A stretch of 64,000 nt of DNA from Brevibacterium marinum (GTDB lineage Bacteria; Actinomycetota; Actinomycetes; Actinomycetales; Brevibacteriaceae), in the NCBI RefSeq assembly GCF_011927955.1, contig NZ_JAATJN010000001.1, positions 1,860,001 through 1,924,000 on the forward strand, read 5' to 3'. The position numbers and the translations under genes are program-made. Of the stretch, positions 29,245-37,260 are shown piece by piece. Positions within the stretch are counted from its first letter, which is position 1; each line of letters starts with the position of its first letter. The notes under the pieces are model-generated. The model was not told where the DNA came from and did no database searches. It saw nothing but the letters and a program-made list of their open reading frames with translations.

Positions 29245-29274
29245 TGCACATGTGAGCACGAATGCTCATATGAT
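29245..29274 (+). promoter_or_regulatory. Polyol operon promoter with embedded operator
   Basis: TGCACA (29245-29250) and TATGAT (29269-29274) with an 18-bp spacer form a promoter for the importer operon. The perfect inverted repeat TGAGCA-CGAA-TGCTCA (29253-29268), extendable to nine-base arms with one mismatch (29250-29271), fills the spacer and overlaps the -10. It is the best candidate operator of the neighbouring regulator. Confidence 0.65.
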
Positions 29275-29336
29275 ATTTCGTCAAGCACACCCGACGGCGG
29301 GCAGCAATCCCGCAATGACGAGGGAAGGCAACCACG

Positions 29337-30695
29337 ATGAAGCAGAAGATCACCGGCCGGGCTGTCACAGCGGCGGCCATCGGAGTGGTCGGAGCACTCA
29401 CACTCGCAGGGTGTGGTGGCGCCGGGGGCAGCTCCAGCGGCGGGGGCAATGAAGAGGTCAATGTCCTCATGGTCAACAATCCGCAGATGCAGGACCTGCA
29501 GAAGCTCACAGCAGATCACTTCACGAAGGAGACCGGCATCACGGTCAACTACACGGTGCTGCCGGAGAACGAGGTCCGCGCCAAGATCGGTCAGGAGTTC
29601 TCGGCTCAGGCCGGCAACTACGATGTCGCGTCGATGTCGAACTATGAGGTGCCGACCTACGCCGAGAACGGATGGCTGACCCCGATGGACGAGGGAGTCG
29701 CCGATGCCGAAGGCTTCAACCAGGACGACATCCTCGAACCGATGGCCGAATCCATGACCTATGACGATCACATCTACGGCGAGCCGTTCTACGGGGAAGG
29801 CTCGTTCCTCATGTACCGGAAGGACATCTTCGACAAGGCGGGCGTGTCGATGCCGGAGAATCCGACGTGGGACGAAGTCGCCGACCTGGCGGCGAAGGTC
29901 GACGGTGCCGAGAAGGGGACCAAGGGCATCTGCCTGCGCGGGCTGCCCGGTTGGGGCGAGATGTTCGCGCCACTGACCACCGTGGTCAACACCTTCGGCG
30001 GCACCTGGTTCGACGAGAACTGGGACGCCCAGGTCGGCGCGAAGGAATTCAAAGAGGCCACGAACTTCTATGTCGACCTGATCAAGGAACACGGCGAATC
30101 GGGAGCCCCACAGGCCGGCTACACCGAGTGCCTGACCAACCTTCAGCAGGGCAACGTGGCGATGTGGTACGACTCGACCGCGGCGACGGGGACCCTCGAA
30201 GCCGATGACTCACCGGTCAAGGACAAGATCGGCTACGTCGCCGCTCCGGTGAAGGAGACGAAGTCGAGTTCGTGGCTCTACACCTGGGCATGGGGCATTC
30301 AGGACGCCGGCAAGAACCAGGATGCCGCGAAGCAGTTCGTCGCCTGGGCCTCCTCACAGGACTACGAGGAGACCGTTGCCGAGGAGCTGGGGTGGCAGCA
30401 CGTGCCTGCGGGCAAGCGTGCCTCGACCTATGAGAACCCGGAGTACCAGAAGGCGGCGGAGCCCTTCTACCAGCAGACCGAGGATGCCATCAACTCGGCC
30501 GATCCGAAGAACCCCGGTGTGCAGCCGCGCCCGACCCTCGGCGTGCAGTTCGTGACCATCCCCGAGTTCGCATCTCTGGCGACGGGAATCTCCGAGGACA
30601 TCAGCTCGGCGATTGCCGGACGCACCGCGGTGGACAAGGCCCTCGAGAAGGGTCAGAAGGAAGCGGAGAAGGTCGGAGACAAGTACAAGAAGTGA
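29337..30695 (+). CDS. Sugar/polyol ABC transporter substrate-binding lipoprotein
   Basis: Extracytoplasmic binding protein of the carbohydrate uptake family 1. A signal peptide ends in the lipobox LAGC, with Cys26 the lipidation site, followed by a Gly/Ser-rich linker. The 452 residues resemble sorbitol/mannitol-binding proteins. ATG 29337 follows GGAAGG. It is first in the operon with two permeases and a dehydrogenase. Confidence 0.92.
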   Translation: MKQKITGRAVTAAAIGVVGALTLAGCGGAGGSSSGGGNEEVNVLMVNNPQMQDLQKLTADHFTKETGITVNYTVLPENEVRAKIGQEFSAQAGNYDVASMSNYEVPTYAENGWLTPMDEGVADAEGFNQDDILEPMAESMTYDDHIYGEPFYGEGSFLMYRKDIFDKAGVSMPENPTWDEVADLAAKVDGAEKGTKGICLRGLPGWGEMFAPLTTVVNTFGGTWFDENWDAQVGAKEFKEATNFYVDLIKEHGESGAPQAGYTECLTNLQQGNVAMWYDSTAATGTLEADDSPVKDKIGYVAAPVKETKSSSWLYTWAWGIQDAGKNQDAAKQFVAWASSQDYEETVAEELGWQHVPAGKRASTYENPEYQKAAEPFYQQTEDAINSADPKNPGVQPRPTLGVQFVTIPEFASLATGISEDISSAIAGRTAVDKALEKGQKEAEKVGDKYKK

Positions 30696-30764
30696 ACGAG
30701 GCGGCCCGGGCTGCTGCGCCCGGGCACCAGGCCCCCACCGCCATCCACCACCGGAGGTTGTCCC

Positions 30765-31715
30765 TTGTCAGCACCAGCGCAAGATCGCCGCACCTCGGCG
30801 ACGAGTGTGCCCACATCACCGAGGCCGACTGCGCCGAACGTCCGCCGGCGGTGGTCCCGACGCGCCCCGATGCTGCCGGCACTGATCTTCGTCATCCTCG
30901 TCACGCAGATCCCGTTCGCGATCACGATCGTCATCTCGTTCATGAAGTGGAACGCCGCCTACCCCGATGACATCAGCTTCGGGACTCTGCAGAACTATGT
31001 CACCGTCTTCACGGATTCGGACCTGCTGCGGGCCGTGTTCGTGACCGTCGGCCTCACCGTCTCGGTCGTGCTGATCTCGGCCGTGCTGGGTCTGCTCATC
31101 GCGCTGCTCCTCGACCGGAAGTTCATCGGACGCGGACTGGTGCGCACACTGATGATCACTCCGTTCCTCATCGTCCCGGTGGCCGCGGCGCTGCTGTTCA
31201 AACATGCCATCTTCAACCCCTCCTACGGGCTGGTCAACGGCCTGCTCACCACCGTCTTCGGTGAGGCCGCACCGCAGCCGGACCTGATGAGCACGGCTCC
31301 ACTGGTGGGCATCGGGATTGTGCTCGTGTGGCAGTGGACGCCATTCATGATGCTCATCATGCTGGCGGGCCTGCAGTCACGTCCCATGGACGTCTACGAG
31401 GCCGCACTGGTCGACGGTGCCGGAGCCGGACAGACCTTCCGCTTCATCACGCTGCCGCACCTGCGCCGCTACATCGAGCTCGCGGCCCTGCTGGGCACGA
31501 TCTACATCGTGCAGAACTTCGACACCGTCTTCACGATGACCTCCGGCGGGCTCGGGACCGCGAACCTGCCCTACGTCATCTACCAGGAGTTCTTCGTGGC
31601 CCAGGACTACGGAGTCGCCTCCGCGGTCGGCGTCATCGTCGTCATCGCCTCGCTCATCGTCGCGACCTTCGCGCTGCGGACCGCATCCACCCTGCTCAAG
31701 GAGGAGCACTCATGA
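30765..31715 (+). CDS. Sugar/polyol ABC permease, MalF type
   Basis: Inner-membrane subunit of 316 residues with about six transmembrane segments and the EAA loop EAALVDGAGAGQTFRFITLP that docks the ATPase. The start is TTG 30765, eight bases after GGAGG, and the first 35 residues are hydrophilic and proline-rich. The stop overlaps the next permease by ATGA. Confidence 0.91.
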   Translation: MSAPAQDRRTSATSVPTSPRPTAPNVRRRWSRRAPMLPALIFVILVTQIPFAITIVISFMKWNAAYPDDISFGTLQNYVTVFTDSDLLRAVFVTVGLTVSVVLISAVLGLLIALLLDRKFIGRGLVRTLMITPFLIVPVAAALLFKHAIFNPSYGLVNGLLTTVFGEAAPQPDLMSTAPLVGIGIVLVWQWTPFMMLIMLAGLQSRPMDVYEAALVDGAGAGQTFRFITLPHLRRYIELAALLGTIYIVQNFDTVFTMTSGGLGTANLPYVIYQEFFVAQDYGVASAVGVIVVIASLIVATFALRTASTLLKEEHS

Positions 31716-32635
31716 GCGCCCCAGACATCACGGAGCCGACAGACTCGACCGGGATCGGTCCGCCGACGAATACACCCAGACAGAAGGCGAGGGCGCCGAG
31801 GCGGCCCGGCCAGAGCAGAGTCGGAAAGATCCTGCTCGGCCTCCTCGCCTGGCTGGTCGGTCTCATCTTCGTGTCCCCGCTGCTGTGGATGCTCCTGACC
31901 AGCCTGCATGCGGAGACCGACGCCTCGACGAATCCGCCGAGCTTCTTCGCGGAGCTGACTCTTGAGTCCTTTGCGAGCTTCTTCGGCGGCGGCAGCGGCG
32001 CGAGCCCCTGGCCCTTCCTCATCAATTCGGCCGTCGCCGCGATCGTCTCCACGCTCATCGTGTTGGTGCTGTCGACCATGGCCGCGTATGCGCTGGCGAT
32101 CCGCCGGATCAAACGCTGGTCGGACGTGCTGTTCTTCCTGCTCTCGACGAAGATGCTGCCGATGGTCGCCGGGCTGCTGCCCGTCTACCTGGTCGCGCAG
32201 GCCTTCGGGATCCTCGACACGTGGCTTCTGCTCATCATCATCTACTCGGCGATGAACATGCCCATCGCCGTGTGGATGATGCGATCGTTCCTCGCCGAGG
32301 TGCCGATCGAGGTGCTCGAGGCCGCCGAGCTCGACGGCGCCCGGCTGCCCCGCGTGTTCATGAAGATCCTGCTGCCGCTGACCGCGCCCGGCCTGGCGGC
32401 CACGGCGCTCATCTGCTTCATCTTCTCGTGGAACGAGCTGCTGTTCGCCAATGTGCTGACCTCGACCGCGGCTTCGACGGCGCCGGTGTTCCTGACCAGC
32501 TTCGTCACCTCCCAAGGACTGTTCCTGTCCCAGGTCTGTGCGGCTTCACTGATCATCTCGGTGCCCGTGCTCGTCGCCGGCATCGCCGCCCAGGACAAAC
32601 TCGTCCAGGGTCTGTCGATGGGCGCGGTGAAATGA
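31712..32635 (+). CDS. Sugar/polyol ABC permease, MalG type
   Basis: Second membrane subunit, 307 residues, about six transmembrane segments, with EAA loop EAAELDGARLPRVFMKILLP. ATG 31712 overlaps the upstream stop; a longer in-frame reading back into the first permease gene is not real. It lies 37 bases before the dehydrogenase gene. Confidence 0.92.
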   Translation: MSAPDITEPTDSTGIGPPTNTPRQKARAPRRPGQSRVGKILLGLLAWLVGLIFVSPLLWMLLTSLHAETDASTNPPSFFAELTLESFASFFGGGSGASPWPFLINSAVAAIVSTLIVLVLSTMAAYALAIRRIKRWSDVLFFLLSTKMLPMVAGLLPVYLVAQAFGILDTWLLLIIIYSAMNMPIAVWMMRSFLAEVPIEVLEAAELDGARLPRVFMKILLPLTAPGLAATALICFIFSWNELLFANVLTSTAASTAPVFLTSFVTSQGLFLSQVCAASLIISVPVLVAGIAAQDKLVQGLSMGAVK

Positions 32636-32672
32636 TGCCCGATCCACTCACACCACCGTCAGGGGAGAGATC

Positions 32673-34244
32673 ATGACGAATTCCACGGACGCCTCGTACG
32701 GCGAGGATGCCCCGCACGGCGAGGATGGCCCGTACGGCAAGCACGATCTGCTGCCCCTGAACGAGGCGAACCTGAGCCGGATCGCCGATCGCGGGGTCGC
32801 CGTCCCCGGCTACGACCGGCACACGGTGACGCCGGGGATCGTGCACTTCGGCGTCGGAGGCTTTCACCGTGCCCACATGGCCATGGTCATGGACGATCTC
32901 CTGAGCACGGGAGTCGCGGGGGACTGGGGAATCGTGGGTGCCGGCGTTCTGCCGCACGACGTGGGTATGCGAGACGCTCTGGCCGGACAAGACCATCTGT
33001 ACTCGCTGACCCTCAAGCACCCCGACGGCACACGCGAACGGCGGGTGGTCGGCTCGATCATCGACTACCGCTACGGACCCGACGACCCGCAGGGGCTGAT
33101 CAACCTCCTCGGCGATCCGAGGATCCGGATCGTGTCACTGACCGTGACCGAAGGCGGGTACAACGTCAATCCGGTGACCGGGGACTTCATCTCCGATGAT
33201 GCGGCGATCGTCGCTGACGTGGCCGCACTGGCAGCGGGGAGCCTGCCGAGCACGGTCTTCGGCTATGTCGTCGCGGCTCTGCGCAGGCGTCGCGCGGCGT
33301 CGACGGCGCCGTTCACCGTGCAGTCGTGTGACAACATCTCGGAGAACGGCACTGTTGCGAAGCGGATGTTCGGTGCCTTCGCCCGCCTCGTCGACCCGGA
33401 ACTCGCGGGATGGATCGAAGAGAACGTGTCCTTCCCGAATGCGATGGTCGATCGCATCACTCCGGCCACCGCCGATGAGGATCGGGTCGAGCTGCACCGG
33501 GAGACGGGGCTCGAGGACGCGTGGCCCGTGGTCGCCGAGCCCTTCTTCCAATGGGTGCTCGAAGACAGCTTCGCCTCGGGCAGGCCCCCGTATGAACAAG
33601 CAGGTGTGCAGGTCGTCGACGATGTCAGACCCTATGAGCACATGAAGCTGCGCCTGCTCAATTCCGGACATCAGGGGCTGGCGTACTTCGGGCTGCTGGC
33701 CGGATACACCTTCGCCCATGAAGCCATGGGCAATCCCGACATCGCCTCCTACCTGCGCAGGTACATGGACGAGGAGGGCACGCCCAGCCTCGAGCCGCTG
33801 CCGGGCATCGACCTCGACGGGTACAAGGATTCACTCATCGAGCGCTTCAGCAATCCCGAGATCCGCGACACCTTGGCCCGCCTCGGCGCGGAATCCTCGG
33901 ACCGCATCCCCAAATGGCTCGTCCCCGTCATCGTCGACAACCTGCGATCGGGGGCACCCGTCGAAGTGGCCGCGGCGATCTGCGCCTCCTGGGCCCGCTA
34001 TGCCGAGGGCACCGATGAGCAGGGAGGAGCATTCACCATCGTCGACCGCAGCGCCGATCAGCTGCGCGCAATCGCCGGATCGCAGGCGCAGGACCCTCTG
34101 GCGTTCGTCCGCCAGGACCGGTTCTTCGGCACGCTGGCAGACGACGCCGACTTCACCGACCCCTATCTCGCAGCGCTTGCCTCACTGCACGAGCGCGGAG
34201 CCGCAGAGACCGCTCGGAGACTCGCCGCCCACGAGGAGCTCTGA
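32673..34244 (+). CDS. Mannitol/arabinitol dehydrogenase family oxidoreductase
   Basis: NAD-dependent polyol dehydrogenase of the long-chain mannitol dehydrogenase family, 523 residues. N-terminal VHFGVGGFHRAH binds the cofactor; the catalytic motif Lys-x4-Asn-x2-His appears as KLRLLNSGH. ATG 32673 follows AGGGGAGAG. The first 25 residues repeat a Gly-Glu-Asp theme not found in the family core. Pairing with xylulokinase suggests D-arabitol to D-xylulose, or mannitol/sorbitol to fructose; sequence alone cannot decide. Confidence 0.9.
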   Translation: MTNSTDASYGEDAPHGEDGPYGKHDLLPLNEANLSRIADRGVAVPGYDRHTVTPGIVHFGVGGFHRAHMAMVMDDLLSTGVAGDWGIVGAGVLPHDVGMRDALAGQDHLYSLTLKHPDGTRERRVVGSIIDYRYGPDDPQGLINLLGDPRIRIVSLTVTEGGYNVNPVTGDFISDDAAIVADVAALAAGSLPSTVFGYVVAALRRRRAASTAPFTVQSCDNISENGTVAKRMFGAFARLVDPELAGWIEENVSFPNAMVDRITPATADEDRVELHRETGLEDAWPVVAEPFFQWVLEDSFASGRPPYEQAGVQVVDDVRPYEHMKLRLLNSGHQGLAYFGLLAGYTFAHEAMGNPDIASYLRRYMDEEGTPSLEPLPGIDLDGYKDSLIERFSNPEIRDTLARLGAESSDRIPKWLVPVIVDNLRSGAPVEVAAAICASWARYAEGTDEQGGAFTIVDRSADQLRAIAGSQAQDPLAFVRQDRFFGTLADDADFTDPYLAALASLHERGAAETARRLAAHEEL

Positions 34245-34250
34245 AACAGC

Positions 34251-34290
34251 GTGGAGCTGCGACGCGAGGTGGAGCTGCGACGCGAGGTGG
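34251..34290. repeat. 18-bp tandem repeat
   Basis: Two exact 18-bp copies (34251-34268 and 34269-34286) plus four bases of a third, between the dehydrogenase stop and the GH3 promoter. Confidence 0.9.
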
Positions 34291-34336
34291 AACAGTGAGG
34301 CACCACCGATTCATCTCCGACGATTAGCATGGTGGC

Positions 34337-35923
34337 ATGCGACCCAGACTTGGCATCATCGCTGCGACCGCCGCGCTCGCCCTGACCGGCTGCTCCGGCG
34401 GATCGGGCGACCCGCAGCCGGAGACGACCCGAGGAGCCGGCACCGCTTCGGCATCCGCACAGAAGGCCGAGAGCGGCCCCGATGGCTTTGCGGACGAGGC
34501 GAAGGACATCGTCGACTCGTTCTCCGACGACGAGCTCGCGGGGTCGCTCATCATCGGCACTTGGTCGGGCGCCGACACACAGACCGGGGTGAACCTGGTC
34601 GAGGACAACCACCTCGGCGGGGTCATCGTCATGGCCGACAATCTGCCCGAGAACCCGACGCCGGACGAGGTGGAGGGCGTCACGAAGGCGATCGACGGTG
34701 CTCGGTCCGAGCGGCAGCCGGTGTCGATCGGCGTCGATCAGGAGGGCGGCCCGGTGTCGCGCCTGAGCACCGCGGCGCTGCCGTTCCCGCCGCTCATGGC
34801 GCTGTCGGCCGCTCATGATCCCGAACTCACGCAGGTCGCGACGAAGGTGCAGGGACAGAATCTGGCCGAACTGGGCTTCACGATCGACTTCGCTCCCGTC
34901 GCCGACGTCACGACGGGGGAGAAGGACGTGACGATCAACGTGCGCTCGGCCGGCGACGATCATCAGGAAGCCGCCGAGGTGGTCGCCCAGGCCGCGACCG
35001 GGTATCAGCTGGGCGGTGTCGCCGGGTCCGCGAAGCACTTCCCGGGCCACGGGCGCCTCCACGACGATTCGCACACAACCCTGCCGGTGTCGCAGAAGAG
35101 CATCAGGGAACTCGAGGACACGGACCTGCTGCCGTTCAAATCTGCCGTCCAGGCCGGAATCCCGATGGTCATGATGGGCCACATCGGTCTGCCCGAGGCG
35201 GAGACGACTCCTGCGACGCTGAATGGCAAGGCCTATGAGGCGCTGCGGGACACGCTCGACTTCGACGGCGTCATCATCACCGATGCTCTGAACATGGAGG
35301 CCGTCGACCAGAGCCAGGATGGGGGAGAGACGGTCAAGGCGCTCGCCGCCGGCGCCGACCTCGCACTCATGCCGCCGGACTCTGCCGCCGCACAGCGGGC
35401 GGTGGTCGCGGCGATGGACAGCGGTGAGCTGGAGAGGCCCGATCTGGAGGAGAAGGCACAGCGCGTGGTCGCGATGCAGCTGGCCACGGCCCAGAAGCAG
35501 AAGACGATGGGCAGCGCGGGCGATTCCGAGGACCCGCAGGAGGTTCTCACCGATGTCGCGGAGAAGTCGCTGACCGTGCTGAAGGGCCAGTGCTCGTACA
35601 AGGGCACCGATTCGATCTCCATCGTCGGCGGCAGCGAGAAGGAGAAGTCAGAGCTGACCAAGGCCGCGAAGGACGCCGGACTCGAAGTCGGCTCCGGTGG
35701 CACGAGCGTGAGCTTGAGTCCGGACACCTCCGCCGAGGTGGCCGTGGGCACAGCTGCACCGTGGACGATGCGCGATACCCCGGCGAAGGCGGCCGTGACC
35801 GCCTACGACAGCAACCCGGATGCGCTGAAGGCAGTTGCGAAGTGGCTCAAGGGCGATCTCAGCGCCTCGGGTGACCTGCCCGTCGAATACGACGGCAGCG
35901 ACAAGGCTCCCGACTGCAGCTGA
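34337..35923 (+). CDS. Glycoside hydrolase family 3 lipoprotein (beta-N-acetylhexosaminidase-like)
   Basis: Secreted lipoprotein: the signal peptide ends in LTGC with Cys19 lipidated, then a Ser/Ala-rich linker. The GH3 barrel has the NagZ-like motif KHFPGHG at 233-239 and the nucleophile Asp316 in TDALNME. It probably trims GlcNAc from peptidoglycan fragments or other glycans. A C-terminal extension of about 130 residues follows the barrel. TAGCAT (34325-34330) lies six bases before the ATG, giving a predicted leaderless message. Confidence 0.88.
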   Translation: MRPRLGIIAATAALALTGCSGGSGDPQPETTRGAGTASASAQKAESGPDGFADEAKDIVDSFSDDELAGSLIIGTWSGADTQTGVNLVEDNHLGGVIVMADNLPENPTPDEVEGVTKAIDGARSERQPVSIGVDQEGGPVSRLSTAALPFPPLMALSAAHDPELTQVATKVQGQNLAELGFTIDFAPVADVTTGEKDVTINVRSAGDDHQEAAEVVAQAATGYQLGGVAGSAKHFPGHGRLHDDSHTTLPVSQKSIRELEDTDLLPFKSAVQAGIPMVMMGHIGLPEAETTPATLNGKAYEALRDTLDFDGVIITDALNMEAVDQSQDGGETVKALAAGADLALMPPDSAAAQRAVVAAMDSGELERPDLEEKAQRVVAMQLATAQKQKTMGSAGDSEDPQEVLTDVAEKSLTVLKGQCSYKGTDSISIVGGSEKEKSELTKAAKDAGLEVGSGGTSVSLSPDTSAEVAVGTAAPWTMRDTPAKAAVTAYDSNPDALKAVAKWLKGDLSASGDLPVEYDGSDKAPDCS

Positions 35924-35952
35924 CACAGTCCCGTCTGCAGCCGACACAGAAA

Positions 35953-35992
35953 ACCCCTCTCCCAGCTGGGACCAACGAGCTGGAAGAGGGGT
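35953..35992 (-). terminator. Terminator between GH3 and NlpC/P60 genes
   Basis: A 15-bp inverted repeat with one mismatch (35953-35967 with 35978-35992) and a 10-base loop. On the minus strand it is followed by TTTT, so it best serves the NlpC/P60 transcript; it may act both ways. Confidence 0.85.
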
Positions 35993-36009
35993 GTCCTGTG
36001 TGTACTGGA

Positions 36010-36873
36010 TCAGAGAACGCGGATGAAGGTGACGTCGCCCATCCAGCTGTAGCTGCGCTTCGAGGTGCCTGATCCCGGTGAGCCGGCATCGTACATCTGT
36101 CCGTCACCGGCGTAGATGCCGACGTGGCCCGGGTGCCAGATGATGTCACCGGGCTTGGCCTCCGACTGGGAGACGACCTTGCCTGCGCCCTTCTGTGCGC
36201 CCGAGTTGCGGGGCAGATCGACGCCGACCTTGCCGTAGACCCATTTGGTGTAACCGGAGCAGTCCCAACCGCTCTGCGAGGTACCGCCGAACACATAAGG
36301 AGTGCCGGTGCCCTTCTCGGCCCAGCTGATGACCTGTTCGGCCTTCGAGCCGTCCATCGATCCTGCATCGCCGGCTCCGGAGTCCTTGCTCTCGCCCTTG
36401 TCCGACTCGCCGCTGTCACCGGAATCCGAGGAGCCGGAGTTCGCCTGCTCTGTCTGTGCGGTCTCCGAGGATCCGCCCGATTCCTCTTCGTCGGTGGTCT
36501 CGACGGGTTCCGGCTTGGGCTTCGGTTTCGGAGCAGCCTCGGCAGTGATGGTCTCGACATCGGCGCTGAAGGAGGAGTCCTTCTTGTCCTTGTCTTTGTC
36601 CTTGGATTCGTCGCCTGCGCCGACGGTCGCGGTCTGGTTCTCGAACTCAACCTGCGTCTGTGCCTCTGATTCGGCGGAGACCGAGGCCTTGTCGTCGGCT
36701 CCCTGTCCTGCGGCCGGAAGAACGGCTGCCGTGAGCAGACCACCGCTGGCAGCGACAACGGCTGCGCGACGTCCGAAGACGGCGGAGTTGGCATTCAGGA
36801 TGTCGGTCAGTTCGGTCAATGGAGTCTTGACCTTGGCTTCTGCGGCGCGGCGGCCATGCTGCTTACTTGCCAC
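36010..36873 (-). CDS. NlpC/P60 cell-wall endopeptidase
   Basis: Secreted peptidoglycan D,L-endopeptidase. The 287 residues have an N-terminal basic region and hydrophobic signal segment (FGRRAAVVAASGGLLTAAVLP), a long Lys/Asp/Ser/Gly-rich low-complexity linker containing KDKDKDKK and PKPKPKPEP, and a C-terminal NlpC/P60 domain with catalytic Cys205 (WDCSGY) and His250 (GHVGIYAG). The GTG start follows GAGAGG. Its promoter lies within an unusual GTNAC array with a leader of about 117 bases. Probably a cell-separation hydrolase. Confidence 0.9.
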   Translation of the reverse strand: MASKQHGRRAAEAKVKTPLTELTDILNANSAVFGRRAAVVAASGGLLTAAVLPAAGQGADDKASVSAESEAQTQVEFENQTATVGAGDESKDKDKDKKDSSFSADVETITAEAAPKPKPKPEPVETTDEEESGGSSETAQTEQANSGSSDSGDSGESDKGESKDSGAGDAGSMDGSKAEQVISWAEKGTGTPYVFGGTSQSGWDCSGYTKWVYGKVGVDLPRNSGAQKGAGKVVSQSEAKPGDIIWHPGHVGIYAGDGQMYDAGSPGSGTSKRSYSWMGDVTFIRVL

Positions 36874-36892
36874 GTTTTCCTCTCGTCACCTA

Positions 36893-36951
36893 TTGGGAAA
36901 GTCCCAACCGCCACATTTCGGTCCTCAGGTTGTTCGCGTCGAGTGTGGCGT
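36893..36951 (-). other. Two hairpins in the NlpC/P60 leader
   Basis: TTGGGA-AAG-TCCCAA (36893-36907) lies just upstream of the ribosome binding site, and CGCCACA (36911-36917) can pair with TGTGGCG (36945-36951). They would form in the predicted 117-base leader. The region lacks the conserved core of the c-di-AMP (ydaO) riboswitch sometimes found before such genes. Confidence 0.45.
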
Positions 36952-36996
36952 GCGGTCCTCGGTGCGAAGTCGTCACTTTCGTGAACGACCTTCACA

Positions 36997-37036
36997 ACTG
37001 TAACCAATCAGTGACCGATTGTCACGTTTTTGTTAC
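36997..37036 (-). promoter_or_regulatory. NlpC/P60 promoter embedded in a GTNAC array
   Basis: On the minus strand GTGACA (37025 to 37020) and TACAGT (37002 to 36997) with a 17-bp spacer form a good promoter. GTNAC pentamers begin at 37000, 37011, 37021 and 37032, spaced 11, 10 and 11 bases, with further copies at 36972 and 37063. GTNAC repeats with about six-base gaps are the recognition pattern of OmpR-type actinobacterial regulators such as MtrA and GlnR. Confidence 0.6.
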
Positions 37037-37162
37037 AAACGTCGATATTTATCGTCAAGTCTGTAACACTCCAGGTCAGAGGCCTGAGATTGTGTGAAGC
37101 CTGTATAACATCCACATTCGTAGCCGCGGTCCCCAGGAGTGATTTGGCCCACTCCTCGCCCT

Positions 37163-37182
37163 GTTCATGAACGTTATATAAC
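37163..37182. promoter_or_regulatory. Two back-to-back 10-bp palindromes
   Basis: GTTCATGAAC (37163-37172) is directly followed by GTTATATAAC (37173-37182). Both are perfect. They lie in the gap between the rhodanese gene and the NlpC/P60 promoter, and the bound factor is unknown. Confidence 0.5.
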
Positions 37183-37260
37183 AGATCGGCGACGGCAGAT
37201 TCGCAGGTCGTGACTGTGTGCGGTGGCGGCTCGTGACGGTGTGCGGAGGCGGCGGGTGGT

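Noticed and set aside
30816-32515. Long minus-strand frames opposite the polyol permeases
   Set aside because: They are rich in Asp/Gln/Glu/His/Arg without domains and lie antisense to clear permease genes.
36874-36990. c-di-AMP (ydaO) riboswitch before the NlpC/P60 gene
   Set aside because: Context is suggestive, but the conserved sequence blocks of that riboswitch could not be found.
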